NCBI RefSeq assembly: GCF_027568575.1
Contig: NZ_JANUVP010000018.1
Reading direction: 5' to 3' (one strand)
DNA: 64,000 bases
Origin: Caldifermentibacillus hisashii
Lineage (GTDB): Bacteria; Bacillota; Bacilli; Bacillales; Caldibacillaceae
This document shows, piece by piece, positions 16,380-25,906 of the stretch. The notes beneath the pieces are model-generated. The model saw only the letters and a program-made list of their open reading frames with translations. It made no database searches and was not told where the DNA came from. The translations under genes and the position numbers were made by a program. Every line of letters starts with the position of its first letter. Within the stretch, counting starts at the first letter, position 1.

Positions 16380-18218
16380 TTGCAATTTAACGTGAATAAC
16401 AGCCCATTTAATGAAGAACAACGAGAATATTTGAACAGGTTAATCCCGACATTAACCGAAGCACAAAAAATATGGTTGTGCGGGTTCCTGTCCTACCCGT
16501 TCATTGCCGGGTATGAACAAAGCATGCAAGTTGATCAAACAGCTGCCCCGAAAATGGAACAATCCATTCAAACTCGTGAAGTAACCGTACTGTTTGGTTC
16601 TGAAACGGGCAATGGGCAATCGTTGGCAAGTACGATTGTTGAAAAATTACAAGCAAAACAATTACCGGTGCAATCATTTTCGATGGACGACTTTAAACCG
16701 CAAAATTTGAAGAAAGTTCAAGATTTATTAATCATTACAAGTACTCACGGGGAAGGGGAGCCCCCGGAAAATGCCCGGTCTTTTTATGAATTTTTACATA
16801 GTAAGCGGGCACCAAAATTAGAAAATGTCCGATTTTCTGTGCTTGCTTTAGGTGACGAGTCATACGAATTTTTCTGTCAAACCGGAAAGGATTTTGACAA
16901 ACGTTTGGAAGAATTAGGAGGAGAACGGCTTTATCCAAGGGTTGATTGTGATGTTGATTTTGAGGATCCGGCAGAACAATGGATCAACGGAGTAGTTGCC
17001 GTCTTACATGAAACAAGCAATGCAAATGCATCGGCCATATCTGTTTCGGAAAAGCAAGCGGCGGCTACTCTGTTGGAGGAAAAACAGTCGGTTTATTCGA
17101 AAAAGAATCCTTATCCGGCTGAAGTACTTGAAAATATTAGTTTAAATGGTCGTGGTTCGAATAAAGAAACCCGCCACCTTGTGTTATCGTTGGAAGATTC
17201 CGGTCTGACTTTTGAGCCGGGAGACAGTTTAGCCATCTTACCGGAAAATGATCCGGAACTTGTTGACAGTTTAATCAATGAACTCGGATGGAACCCGGAA
17301 GAATCGATGCAAATTAACGAGGAAGGTGATATTTATTCATTGCGAAAAGCCTTGCTCTCCAAATTTGAGATTACTAGACTAACGAAATCATTTATTCAGG
17401 CGGCAGCTGAACTGTTTCATAATGAAGAGTTAAAGAAACTTGCAGCACCGGGCAATGAAGAAAAAGTAAAAGCTTATTTAGATGGTCGGGATTTACTTGA
17501 TTTTGTCCGGGATTTTCGACCGGTACAACTTAAACCCGTTGATTTTATTCATATTCTAAGAAAATTGCCGGCGCGCCAGTATTCAATTGCCAGCAGCTTA
17601 AAAGCAAATCCGGATGAAGTACATCTCACCATCAGTACCGTCCGTTTCCAAGCCCATGGTCGCAATCGAAAAGGTGTATGTTCCTCTCAAATTGCCGAGC
17701 GGATTCAACCCGGCGATATGTTGCCAATCTATGTGGATCAAAATCCAAACTTTAAACTGCCAAGTAACCCGGATACACCAATTATTATGATCGGGCCGGG
17801 AACAGGTGTAGCACCATTTCGGGCATTTTTGCAAGAGCGTGAAGCAGAAGGAATTACAGGGAAAAGTTGGTTATTTTTTGGTGATCAACATTTCTCCTCA
17901 GACTTCTTATATCAAGTTGAATGGCAAAAATGGTTAAAAAATGGGGTGTTAACGAAAATGGATGTTGCTTTTTCGCGGGATCAGGCGGAAAAAGTTTATG
18001 TCCAACACCGAATGCTTGAAAAAAGGAAAGAATTTTATCAATGGCTGGAAGACGGGGCTGTTGTTTATGTGTGTGGAGATGAAAAGCATATGGCTCGCGA
18101 TGTTCATCAAACGATCCTGACGATTTTAGAAAAAGAGGGTGGTTTGACTAGTGAACAAGCCGCTGTTTATATCGATCAAATGCGAAAACAAAAGCGTTAC
18201 CAGCGAGATGTTTACTAA
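16380..18218 (+). CDS. cysJ: Sulfite reductase [NADPH] flavoprotein alpha-component
   Basis: Carries electrons from NADPH through FAD and FMN to the CysI hemoprotein for the six-electron reduction of sulfite to sulfide. 612 residues. A flavodoxin domain has the FMN loop GSETGNG at ~73-79. A linker is followed by the FAD domain with ARQYSIASS (~396-404), then the NADPH domain with GPGTGVAPFRAFLQER (~472) and VYVCGDEKHMARDV (~563). The C-terminal DVY is the usual CysJ end. The start is TTG at 16380, placed 7 bases after GATGAGGTG. It is followed after 20 bases by cysI. Confidence 0.95.
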   Translation: MQFNVNNSPFNEEQREYLNRLIPTLTEAQKIWLCGFLSYPFIAGYEQSMQVDQTAAPKMEQSIQTREVTVLFGSETGNGQSLASTIVEKLQAKQLPVQSFSMDDFKPQNLKKVQDLLIITSTHGEGEPPENARSFYEFLHSKRAPKLENVRFSVLALGDESYEFFCQTGKDFDKRLEELGGERLYPRVDCDVDFEDPAEQWINGVVAVLHETSNANASAISVSEKQAAATLLEEKQSVYSKKNPYPAEVLENISLNGRGSNKETRHLVLSLEDSGLTFEPGDSLAILPENDPELVDSLINELGWNPEESMQINEEGDIYSLRKALLSKFEITRLTKSFIQAAAELFHNEELKKLAAPGNEEKVKAYLDGRDLLDFVRDFRPVQLKPVDFIHILRKLPARQYSIASSLKANPDEVHLTISTVRFQAHGRNRKGVCSSQIAERIQPGDMLPIYVDQNPNFKLPSNPDTPIIMIGPGTGVAPFRAFLQEREAEGITGKSWLFFGDQHFSSDFLYQVEWQKWLKNGVLTKMDVAFSRDQAEKVYVQHRMLEKRKEFYQWLEDGAVVYVCGDEKHMARDVHQTILTILEKEGGLTSEQAAVYIDQMRKQKRYQRDVY

Positions 18219-18238
18219 AACAGGGGAGGCGACAAAGC

Positions 18239-19960
18239 GTGGAACAAAATAAAACAAAACTTAGTGATAATGAGCGGATTAAACGGGAGAGTAATTATTT
18301 GCGAGGGACAATTGCGGAAGGATTAAAGGACCCGATCACCGGAGCCATTTCTCCCGATGATAATCAATTATTAAAATTTCATGGAAGCTATCAACAAGAC
18401 GACCGTGATGTGAGAGATGAACGCCGCCGAAAAAAATTGGAACCGGACTATCAGTTTATGATTCGTGTGCGGATGCCCGGGGGACTGGCAACCCCAAAGC
18501 AATGGTTGGAAATGGATCGACTTGCAACTACTTATGCGAATGGAACTTTGAAACTGACGACAAGACAAACGTTCCAATTGCATGGTGTCTTGAAATGGAA
18601 CTTAAAACAAACAATGAAAGAAATCAATGAGGCACTTTTTACAACACTTGCCGCATGTGGTGATGTAAATCGGAATGTTATGTGTACTCCGAATCCAAAT
18701 TTATCGGATGTTCATTACGAGGTTTATGAAGCGGCAAAAAAAATAAGTGACCATCTACTGCCGCAAACACCTGCCTATCATGAAATTTGGTTGGACGGAG
18801 AAAAAGTAATCGACACAAGCGTTGGTCAAGAAATTGAACCGATTTATGGACCTACGTATTTACCGCGAAAATTTAAAATTGGGATTGCGGTTCCGCCTTC
18901 CAATGATGTAGACATTTACTCCCAAGATTTAGGCTTTATTGCGATTGAAGAAGATGGTGAACTAAAAGGATTCAATGTTGCGGTTGGTGGCGGGATGGGG
19001 ATGACCCACGGCGATTATCGTACGTATCCGCAAATTGCCCGTGTGATCGGTTTCTGCCCAACGGATAAAGTAGTCGATGTGGCAGAAAAAATTGTTTTGG
19101 TTCAACGTGATTATGGAAATCGTTCCAACCGGAAAAATGCCCGTCTCAAATATACGATTGATTCCAGAGGCATTGAATGGTTTAAAACCGAGTTACAAAA
19201 TCGGTTAGGTTGGGAATTAGAAGAGGCAAGACCATTCCATTTTACCCATACTGGAGATCAATTTGGCTGGGTAAAAGGAAATAAGAAATGGCATTTAACG
19301 TTATTTATTCCAAGTGGCCGGGTAAAAGACGATGAAGAGACCCAATTTCTCACCGGATTAAGAGAAATTGCCAAAATCCATACCGGTGAATTTCGATTAA
19401 CCCCGAATCAAAATGTCATTATTGCTAATATAACAGCAAAAAAGAAAAAAGAAATTGAGAAACTGGTAGAACAATATCATTTAGCTGGCGGAACATATGC
19501 ATCTCCTTTATGGCAAAATTCCATGAGTTGCGTCGGTTTCCCAACTTGCGGATTGGCGATGGCCGAGTCTGAACGGTATTTTCCGACTCTGCTCAAAAAG
19601 ATTGAAGCCATTACAAAAGAAGTCGGGCTCAAACAGAATGAAATAGTCATTCGAATGTCAGGCTGTCCAAACGGCTGCTCAAGACCGGCTTTGGCAGAAA
19701 TCGGATTTATCGGGAAAGCACCCGGAAAATACAACCTGTATCTGGGTGGCGGTTTTGCCGGCAATCGTTTAAATAAATTATACAAAGAAAATATTGGGGA
19801 AAAGGAAATTTTAGAAGCGTTATATCCAATTTTTCAGCACTATGCAAAAGAACGAAAAGAAGGAGAGCGGTTTGGTGATTTTGTCATTCGAACCGGTTAT
19901 GTGGAAGAAGTTCATTCCGGATTAGATTTTCATGGTTCGAAAACGGTCAAAAACATATAA
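18239..19960 (+). CDS. cysI: Sulfite reductase [NADPH] hemoprotein beta-component
   Basis: The siroheme/4Fe-4S subunit that reduces sulfite to sulfide. 573 residues. Cluster cysteines are Cys431 and Cys437 (CVGFPTC) and Cys476 and Cys480 (CPNGC, the last bridging to siroheme). Siroheme- and sulfite-contacting segments lie at KLTTRQTFQLHG (~103) and GNRSNRKNARLKY (~290). The start is GTG 18239, 8 bases after GGGGAGG. It partners CysJ just upstream; its siroheme would come from CobA and SirB encoded just downstream. Confidence 0.95.
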   Translation: MEQNKTKLSDNERIKRESNYLRGTIAEGLKDPITGAISPDDNQLLKFHGSYQQDDRDVRDERRRKKLEPDYQFMIRVRMPGGLATPKQWLEMDRLATTYANGTLKLTTRQTFQLHGVLKWNLKQTMKEINEALFTTLAACGDVNRNVMCTPNPNLSDVHYEVYEAAKKISDHLLPQTPAYHEIWLDGEKVIDTSVGQEIEPIYGPTYLPRKFKIGIAVPPSNDVDIYSQDLGFIAIEEDGELKGFNVAVGGGMGMTHGDYRTYPQIARVIGFCPTDKVVDVAEKIVLVQRDYGNRSNRKNARLKYTIDSRGIEWFKTELQNRLGWELEEARPFHFTHTGDQFGWVKGNKKWHLTLFIPSGRVKDDEETQFLTGLREIAKIHTGEFRLTPNQNVIIANITAKKKKEIEKLVEQYHLAGGTYASPLWQNSMSCVGFPTCGLAMAESERYFPTLLKKIEAITKEVGLKQNEIVIRMSGCPNGCSRPALAEIGFIGKAPGKYNLYLGGGFAGNRLNKLYKENIGEKEILEALYPIFQHYAKERKEGERFGDFVIRTGYVEEVHSGLDFHGSKTVKNI

Positions 19961-20116
19961 AACACATGCACTAAACGAAAAAATATATGGTTAATTTCTT
20001 CATTGATAAGTGGATATTTCATCACTTGAAAATCAGCGAATACGACAATTTTTATCAGCCTTAAAAGGTCTATAAAAAGTTAGCGGATGCCAACAAAGAA
20101 AGAATGAGGTGGAACG

Positions 20117-20893
20117 ATGGGGAAAGTTTATTTAGTCGGAGCGGGACCGGGTGATCCTGAATTAATTACTGTTAAGGGTTTAAAAATTATCCAACATTCA
20201 GATGTAATCCTTTATGATCGTTTAGCTAACCAAGAATTACTTGCATATGCTAAAAAAGATGCCAAATTAATTTATTGCGGGAAAAGCCCGAACCAGCATA
20301 CGTTATCACAGGAAAAAATAAATAGCTTGTTATGTAAGTTCGCTGCTCAAGGTAAAGTTGTTGCGAGATTAAAAGGTGGAGATCCTTTTATTTTTGGACG
20401 CGGAGCTGAAGAAGCAGAAGCGTTAAGGAAATGCGGGATCCCATTTGAAATTGTTCCGGGGATTACTGCCGGTTCTGCTGTCCCTGCCTATGCAGGAATT
20501 CCCTTAACCCATCGAGATTACAGTTCCTCGGTTACTTTTATTTCCGGTGTTAGACAAGAAGGTGCCGATACGGAACAATATTGGCGATATTTGGCACAGG
20601 GAACGGACACAATTTGTGTCTATATGGGTGTAAAACAATTACCGAGTATTTGTGAACGACTAATTCGCTATGGAAAAAATCCATCCACACCAATCGCCAT
20701 CATCCATTGCGGAACAACGACAAAACAAGAAACCGTAACAGGAACGCTGGAAAATATAATCGAGAAGGCAAAACATATTCAAAATCCGGCAATGATTGTC
20801 ATTGGTGAAGTGGTCCGGTTAAGGGAAACGATTCAGTGGTTTGAATGGAATGCGGTTCAACAAGCATTTCCAATTCAGGCAGCACTCGGTTAG
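20117..20893 (+). CDS. cobA: Uroporphyrinogen-III C-methyltransferase (SUMT)
   Basis: Adds two SAM-derived methyl groups to uroporphyrinogen III to give precorrin-2, the first step to siroheme. 258 residues, the length of single-function SUMT (not the CysG fusion). Family motifs are VGAGPGDPELIT (~5-16), LKGGDPFIFGRGAEE (~85-99), GIT-AGSAVPAYAGIPLTHR (~117-136) and YMGVKQLP (~173). The ATG at 20117 follows GAGGTGGAACG. It corresponds to B. subtilis YlnD (SumT) in its cys operon. Being under SAM control links cofactor supply to CysI demand. Confidence 0.93.
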   Translation: MGKVYLVGAGPGDPELITVKGLKIIQHSDVILYDRLANQELLAYAKKDAKLIYCGKSPNQHTLSQEKINSLLCKFAAQGKVVARLKGGDPFIFGRGAEEAEALRKCGIPFEIVPGITAGSAVPAYAGIPLTHRDYSSSVTFISGVRQEGADTEQYWRYLAQGTDTICVYMGVKQLPSICERLIRYGKNPSTPIAIIHCGTTTKQETVTGTLENIIEKAKHIQNPAMIVIGEVVRLRETIQWFEWNAVQQAFPIQAALG

Positions 20894-20907
20894 TGAGGAG
20901 AAAGTGT

Positions 20908-21660
20908 ATGCTGGGAATTTTATATGTTTGTCACGGGAGTCGTGATTTAGCTGCAATAGCGGAAGTTCAGGATTTTATTGCTTTGGTGATGAATGAGGTC
21001 GATGTTTCGTTTCAGGAATGTTGTTTTTTAGAATTGGCTCAGCCTGATATCGACCAAGGGATTGCCAAACTCATTGAAAAAGGTGTAACGAAAATCGCTG
21101 TCATTCCTGTGTTGCTATTAAGTGCCGGCCATTACTATATTGATATACCTAGAAAGCTCGAAGCAAACAAAGAAAAATATCCGAATATATCTTTTGCATA
21201 CGGGAAACCCCTTGGTGTCCAAGATCGGTTAATTGATATTTTAGTAGACCGGATTAACGAAACAGGTGTACCAATCAATCATCAGGCGAAAATCCTGTTG
21301 GTTGGAAGAGGCAGTACTTATCCGGAAACGAAAGTAGATATTGAAAGGCTTGCAAAAATGTTGAGCGAAAAAATCCATTTTAAAAATGTAAACTATTGTT
21401 TTTTGGCAGCTTGTAAACCGTCTTTTGCAGAGGAATTTGCATTGTCATTAAAAGGTAACTATTCACAAGTATGGGTTGTTCCTTATTTATGGTTTACCGG
21501 ATTTTTAATGAACGACTTGCAAAAGACCATCGTTACGCATAAAGATGTAAAAAAGCAAATTATATTATCAAAGCAACTTGGAAGCCATCCAAACATAAAG
21601 GAAGCATTAAAGGATCGTGTTTACGAAACCGTTCAATCATTATCCTTTATTCGGGGATGA
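20908..21660 (+). CDS. sirB: Sirohydrochlorin ferrochelatase / CbiX-type chelatase
   Basis: Inserts Fe2+ into sirohydrochlorin to make siroheme. 250 residues from ATG 20908, 8 bases after GTGAGGAG; earlier in-frame codons lie inside cobA. It has the two-lobed chelatase fold with the catalytic VCHGSRD near the N-terminus and PVLLLSAGHYYIDIP (~65-79, second metal-site histidine). The second half begins VGRGSTYPETK. It corresponds to B. subtilis YlnE. The precorrin-2 dehydrogenase (SirC/YlnF) that normally acts between CobA and SirB is not in this operon. Confidence 0.88.
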   Translation: MLGILYVCHGSRDLAAIAEVQDFIALVMNEVDVSFQECCFLELAQPDIDQGIAKLIEKGVTKIAVIPVLLLSAGHYYIDIPRKLEANKEKYPNISFAYGKPLGVQDRLIDILVDRINETGVPINHQAKILLVGRGSTYPETKVDIERLAKMLSEKIHFKNVNYCFLAACKPSFAEEFALSLKGNYSQVWVVPYLWFTGFLMNDLQKTIVTHKDVKKQIILSKQLGSHPNIKEALKDRVYETVQSLSFIRG

Positions 21661-21739
21661 CGTTGTGCCAAGAAGTGCCTTACATGGAGCAAAAATCCAG
21701 TTATAAAAGGTTTTTGTTGATTTTACGGGAGGGGTATTA

Positions 21740-22918
21740 ATGGCTGTTACAATGAAGGAAGAACAAAAAGGAATTCCGGCCCATGGTGGAAAACTGGTTC
21801 AGCGAGTTTTGTCGGGTCAGGAAAGAGAGTTTTATTTAAATATAGTAAAATCGTTAAAATCATTAAAATTGGATCGTTGGAGTTTATCAGATTTAGAATT
21901 GATCGCGATTGGCGGTTTTAGCCCGCTTACCGGTTTCATGGGGGAAAAGGATTATTTACGGGTGATAGAGGAAATGCGCCTTAGTGATGGTACGCTTTGG
22001 AGTATTCCCATTACTCTCCCCGTGTCCAACGATGATGCGGATCTATATGATATTGGTAAAGAGATAGCCCTTAAAGGGGAAGATGGTATTGTCTATGGAA
22101 TTCTACGGTTGGAGGAAAAATATTATCCTGATAAAGAAAAAGAAGCACAACTTGTTTACGGGACGACCGACCTAAACCACCCGGGTGTGAAAAAATTATT
22201 TGAAAGAGGTGATGTTTATTTTGCCGGCCCGGTCTATTTATTAAACCGGATCGACCACGGCCAATTTGAAGACTTCTATTTCGAACCGGCTGAAACAAGA
22301 AAATTATTTGCCGACTTGGGCTGGAAAACAATCGTCGGTTTTCAAACGAGAAATCCCGTTCACCGGGCCCATGAATATATTCAAAAATGTGCCTTGGAAT
22401 CTGTCGATGGTTTGTTACTCAACCCGCTCATCGGTGAAACAAAATCCGATGATGTTCCGGCTGATATAAGAATGGAGAGTTATCAAGTTATTTTGAAAAA
22501 CTATTTTCCTAAAGATCGGGCCAGGCTCGTGATTTATCCTGCCGCTATGCGTTACGCCGGACCGAAAGAAGCCATTTTGCATGCAATTGTCCGGAAAAAT
22601 TACGGGTGCACGCATTTTATTGTCGGACGTGATCATGCCGGTGTCGGTGACTATTATGGAACATATGAGGCGCAAGAATTAATTTCCAAATATGAGGATG
22701 AATTAGAAATCCAAATTTTAAAATTCGAGCATGCTTTTTATTGCACAAAATGCGGGAATATGGCGACAGCAAAAACTTGCCCTCATGACAAGTCTGCACA
22801 TGTTCATTTGAGTGGCACAAAGGTGCGGGAAAAACTTCGCAATGGGGAAGACTTGCCTAAGGAATTTTCGCGTCCGGAAGTTGCTGAAGTATTAAGAAAA
22901 GGATATGCAACAAACTGA
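21740..22918 (+). CDS. sat: Sulfate adenylyltransferase (ATP sulfurylase)
   Basis: Forms adenylyl-sulfate from sulfate and ATP, the entry step of assimilation. 392 residues, the bacterial/archaeal homo-oligomeric type. The N-terminal PUA-like domain has GGFSPLTGFM (~58-67). The catalytic domain has QTRNPVHRAHE (~199-209) with the HxxH substrate site, and GRDHAGVGDYYG (~294-305). A C-terminal pair of CxxC...C..H residues (CTKCGNMATAKTCPH) fits the zinc site seen in some members. The ATG at 21740 follows GGGAGGGG. Confidence 0.94.
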   Translation: MAVTMKEEQKGIPAHGGKLVQRVLSGQEREFYLNIVKSLKSLKLDRWSLSDLELIAIGGFSPLTGFMGEKDYLRVIEEMRLSDGTLWSIPITLPVSNDDADLYDIGKEIALKGEDGIVYGILRLEEKYYPDKEKEAQLVYGTTDLNHPGVKKLFERGDVYFAGPVYLLNRIDHGQFEDFYFEPAETRKLFADLGWKTIVGFQTRNPVHRAHEYIQKCALESVDGLLLNPLIGETKSDDVPADIRMESYQVILKNYFPKDRARLVIYPAAMRYAGPKEAILHAIVRKNYGCTHFIVGRDHAGVGDYYGTYEAQELISKYEDELEIQILKFEHAFYCTKCGNMATAKTCPHDKSAHVHLSGTKVREKLRNGEDLPKEFSRPEVAEVLRKGYATN

Positions 22919-23103
22919 TTGAAGGAAAAAAAGCGCGTGGCAAACCTATTTGCGATGTTTAAACCGGCCGGCTAAAACTAAAGTCGTCCTGTTACTACTC
23001 ATGTCTACCTTCATCCTGTGGACCAAGTGCCCCGCAGGAGAACAGATTTGCTTCTTTTACTCAAATAAGTCAACGGTAACAATTAGAATTTGGGGGAAAT
23101 GGA

Positions 23104-23715
23104 ATGGGAAATGCAACGAATATTGTTTGGCATGATTCAAAAGTGACGAAGGAAGACCGCCAAATATTAAAAAAACATAAAAGTGCCGCTGTTTGGTTTA
23201 CCGGTTTATCCGGTTCAGGAAAGTCCACACTTACCGTTGCCGTGGAAAAGGAACTTCACCAACTGGGCGTCCACACTTATCGCTTAGATGGAGATAATAT
23301 TCGGTTTGGCTTAAACAAAGATTTAGGTTTTAGTCCCGAGGATCGGGCAGAGAATATTCGCCGGATTGGAGAAGTAGCAAAATTAATGGTTGATGCCGGA
23401 TTAATTACATTGACAGCCTTTATATCTCCTTACCAAAAAGATCGGGACAAAGCAAGAGAGATTATTGGTGAAGCGGAATTTATCGAAGTTTATGTAAAAT
23501 GCAGCTTGGAAACTTGTGAAAATCGCGATCCAAAAGGGCTGTATAAAAAAGCCCGTGCCGGTGAAATTAAGGAATTTACGGGCATTGATGCACCGTATGA
23601 AGAACCGGTAAACCCGGAATTAATCATCGATACAGAAAAACTGTCATTGGCCGAGTCTGTTCACACCGTGATTCACTATTTACTTGAAAAAGGTTTTATT
23701 CCAAAAACAAATTAA
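23104..23715 (+). CDS. cysC: Adenylyl-sulfate kinase
   Basis: Phosphorylates APS to PAPS with ATP. 203 residues. P-loop GLSGSGKST (~37-45), DGDNIRFGLNKDLGFS (~65-80) and the APS-binding region RAENIRRIGEVAKLM follow; LITLTAFISPYQKDR and DPKGLYKKARAGEI are typical. The ATG at 23104 follows GGGGGAAATGGA. The gene comes 185 bases after sat. With a 4Fe-4S CysH, which can use APS directly, CysC gives a second route or supplies PAPS for other uses. It is the last gene of the operon; no strong terminator is evident before the trp promoter. Confidence 0.94.
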   Translation: MGNATNIVWHDSKVTKEDRQILKKHKSAAVWFTGLSGSGKSTLTVAVEKELHQLGVHTYRLDGDNIRFGLNKDLGFSPEDRAENIRRIGEVAKLMVDAGLITLTAFISPYQKDRDKAREIIGEAEFIEVYVKCSLETCENRDPKGLYKKARAGEIKEFTGIDAPYEEPVNPELIIDTEKLSLAESVHTVIHYLLEKGFIPKTN

Positions 23716-23793
23716 TGAAATCCAATTTACGATGAACAAAACAGGATGCGTTTGGCGTTTTTTCAACAAACAAATGAATAAAAAAATTTGTTG

Positions 23794-23822
23794 TTGACAT
23801 ATGATTTGAATTGTTTTATTAT
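23794..23822 (+). promoter_or_regulatory. Promoter of the trp operon
   Basis: TTGACA (23794-23799), a 17-base spacer and TATTAT (23817-23822) lie ~30 bases before the first T-box. Confidence 0.75.
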
Positions 23823-23849
23823 TAATTTCAATAAATCGAAAATTTTCAG

Positions 23850-24104
23850 GCGATGAAGAAGAAGAGTATTCTATTTTGACACAAAAAGAGAGCCGGTGGG
23901 TGGTGCAAACCGGTGTGATCGGATAGAAGAATGGGCTTCTGAGCTTCCAAACCGAACCAAAATTTCGCAGTAGGCTTTGGCGATATTGTCTTGTCGTTAT
24001 CTGAGACAGTTTAAGTTTATAATACTTAAACGCTAAAGTGAGCTGTTACAGCTAATAAAGGTGGTACCGCGGTCCCTCGTCCTTTACGGATGGAGGGACT
24101 TTTT
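23850..24104 (+). promoter_or_regulatory. T-box leader 1 (tryptophan)
   Basis: The start GATGAAGAAGAAGAGTA is the usual stem I base with its AG bulge. The distal stem I loop region is GAGAGCCGGTG...CCGGTG. The specifier loop reads GAATGGGC, so the codon is TGG (23932-23934), Trp. The T-box AAAGGTGGTACCGCGG is at 24057-24072, and a terminator GTCCCTC...GAGGGAC (24072-24099) plus T5 follows. Uncharged tRNA-Trp should favour the antiterminator. Confidence 0.92.
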
Positions 24105-24140
24105 GCATTTTGTAAAGAAAAAACAGAACATGAATAAATC

Positions 24141-24486
24141 GATGAGTAAGAAGAGTAGGCAGTTTTGAAGCGTTGCAGAGAGCCGGTGTTGGTGGGATTC
24201 CGGTACGTGGATAGTTGCTGAATGGCCTTACGAGAGGTGGGCTGAACAACAAAGACGGGATGTGGATTCGCAAGTTAGATCGAATTTTTCCCGATGTTAA
24301 GTAGGTAAACCCGTTTTTCCGGCGTTACACGGATAGGATATCAGATGAATATAATGCAAATATTTTCATCCCGTATCCGAAAAAGATGAAAAGTATTTAA
24401 TGCTTTTCAACAGAGGTGGCACCGCGGTAATCAATCGCCCTCTGCAGACATAAGTCGTTTGTGTTTGCAGGGGGCTTTTTATTTTT
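24141..24486 (+). promoter_or_regulatory. T-box leader 2 (tryptophan), in tandem
   Basis: A second complete leader: CGATGAGTAAGAAGAGTA, GAGAGCCGGTG..., specifier loop GAATGGCC with TGG (24223-24225), T-box CAGAGGTGGCACCGCGG (24411-24427), and terminator GCCCTCTGCA / TGCAGGGGGC (24437-24475) with T-rich tail to 24486. It lies 19 bases before trpE. Two Trp T-boxes in series require two tRNA readings to reach the operon. Confidence 0.92.
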
Positions 24487-24505
24487 GAAAAAGAAGGGAG
24501 AAAAA

Positions 24506-25906
24506 ATGATGGGAGAAACACCGCTTTATAAATTTAAACGAATAAAAAATTTAACATTCACGCCAACGGATATCTATCTCCGTTTGACCGGGAAGAAAAA
24601 GTTTCTCTTGGAAAGTACCTTTCAGCACGAAGAAAAAGGCAAATATTCGTTTCTTGGGGAAGATCCTTACTTGGAATTTATCGGCATAGGAAACGAAACA
24701 ACTATGATGAATCATGAGACCGGTCGTTCAGAAAAATTAACCGAAAATGCCTTAACGGTCATCAAAAAACAATTACCGAAAATCGATGTAAATCTCCCGC
24801 TTCCGTATTACGGAGGGGCAATTGGCTTTATTAGTTATGATACCATTCGGCAGTATGAGTATATTGGTGAAGATCTTCCGGATGATATTGGAATGCCGGA
24901 TATTCATCTGATGGTTTTTAAAAATACGATTGTCGTTGATCATAAAAATCAAGTGATTTATTTAATCGTGATGAACCCGGATTATGAACCGGAAGAGCGA
25001 TTAAATGAACGATTACAGCAACTCCAAGCCGTTTTAGTGAATCCGTTCCAGGAGAAGGTTCCGGTAATGGAGCCAATCCAATTTTCCCCTGATACAACAG
25101 CGGAAGAGTTTAAGAGAAATGTAGAAGTGGCTAAGGAGTATATACGAAAAGGTGATATTTTTCAGATCGTTTTGTCACATAGGTTTACCGCCGAGTTGAG
25201 ACAAAACCCGTTTCACCTGTATCAAAGACTGAGAGAAGCCAATCCGTCCCCGTACATGTTTTTTATCGATTTTGAAGATTATATTGTTCTTGGCGCATCT
25301 CCGGAAAGCTTAGTACAGACGAAAGGGAGGACCATTATTACCAATCCAATTGCCGGAACACGTCCACGCGGAAATACCGAAGAAGAGGATGCCCGGCTTG
25401 TCCAAGAACTGTTGGCAGATGAAAAAGAACTGGCCGAACATCGAATGTTGGTCGATTTAAGCAGGAATGATCTAGGGCGTGTTTCCGAAATAGGTACGAT
25501 TGAATTGCCAACCTATATGAAAATTGAAAAATATCAACATGTGATGCATATTGTTTCAGAAGTAAAAGGCAAGCTGAGAGAAGAATTTACTAGCATTGAC
25601 GCTTTAATTTCATGCTTGCCGGCAGGAACGGTTTCCGGAGCACCGAAAATCAGAGCCATGCAAATTATTAATGAGCTCGAGAACAAGAAACGAGGCGTAT
25701 ATGCCGGCGGGATTGGGTTTATCAATTTTAATTTCGATATGAATATTGCCCTGGCCATTCGTTCCCTCGTTGTCAAGGATGGAAAGGCGCATTTACAAGC
25801 CGGAGCGGGTATTGTTTATGACTCGGACCCGGAAACGGAATACATGGAGACGATGAATAAAGCCAAATCATTAATGGAGGTGGCGGGAAATGTACTTATT
25901 GATTGA
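24506..25906 (+). CDS. trpE: Anthranilate synthase component I
   Basis: Makes anthranilate from chorismate, using ammonia from TrpG. 466 residues from ATG 24506 after AAGAAGGGAG (ATG 24509 is equally possible; the upstream open frame lies in the T-box terminator). The LLES element (~34-37) forms the tryptophan feedback pocket. The chorismate-binding core has SPEKL-type ASPESLV, PIAGTRPRG, DLSRNDLGR and SCLPAGTVSGAPKIRAM, ending YMETMNKAKSLM. It overlaps trpG by 17 bases. It is controlled twice: by the tandem T-boxes and probably by Trp inhibition. Confidence 0.96.
   Translation: MMGETPLYKFKRIKNLTFTPTDIYLRLTGKKKFLLESTFQHEEKGKYSFLGEDPYLEFIGIGNETTMMNHETGRSEKLTENALTVIKKQLPKIDVNLPLPYYGGAIGFISYDTIRQYEYIGEDLPDDIGMPDIHLMVFKNTIVVDHKNQVIYLIVMNPDYEPEERLNERLQQLQAVLVNPFQEKVPVMEPIQFSPDTTAEEFKRNVEVAKEYIRKGDIFQIVLSHRFTAELRQNPFHLYQRLREANPSPYMFFIDFEDYIVLGASPESLVQTKGRTIITNPIAGTRPRGNTEEEDARLVQELLADEKELAEHRMLVDLSRNDLGRVSEIGTIELPTYMKIEKYQHVMHIVSEVKGKLREEFTSIDALISCLPAGTVSGAPKIRAMQIINELENKKRGVYAGGIGFINFNFDMNIALAIRSLVVKDGKAHLQAGAGIVYDSDPETEYMETMNKAKSLMEVAGNVLID

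Noticed and set aside
22950..23135. 61-codon frame between sat and cysC
   Set aside because: No ribosome site, odd composition, and it overlaps the cysC start.
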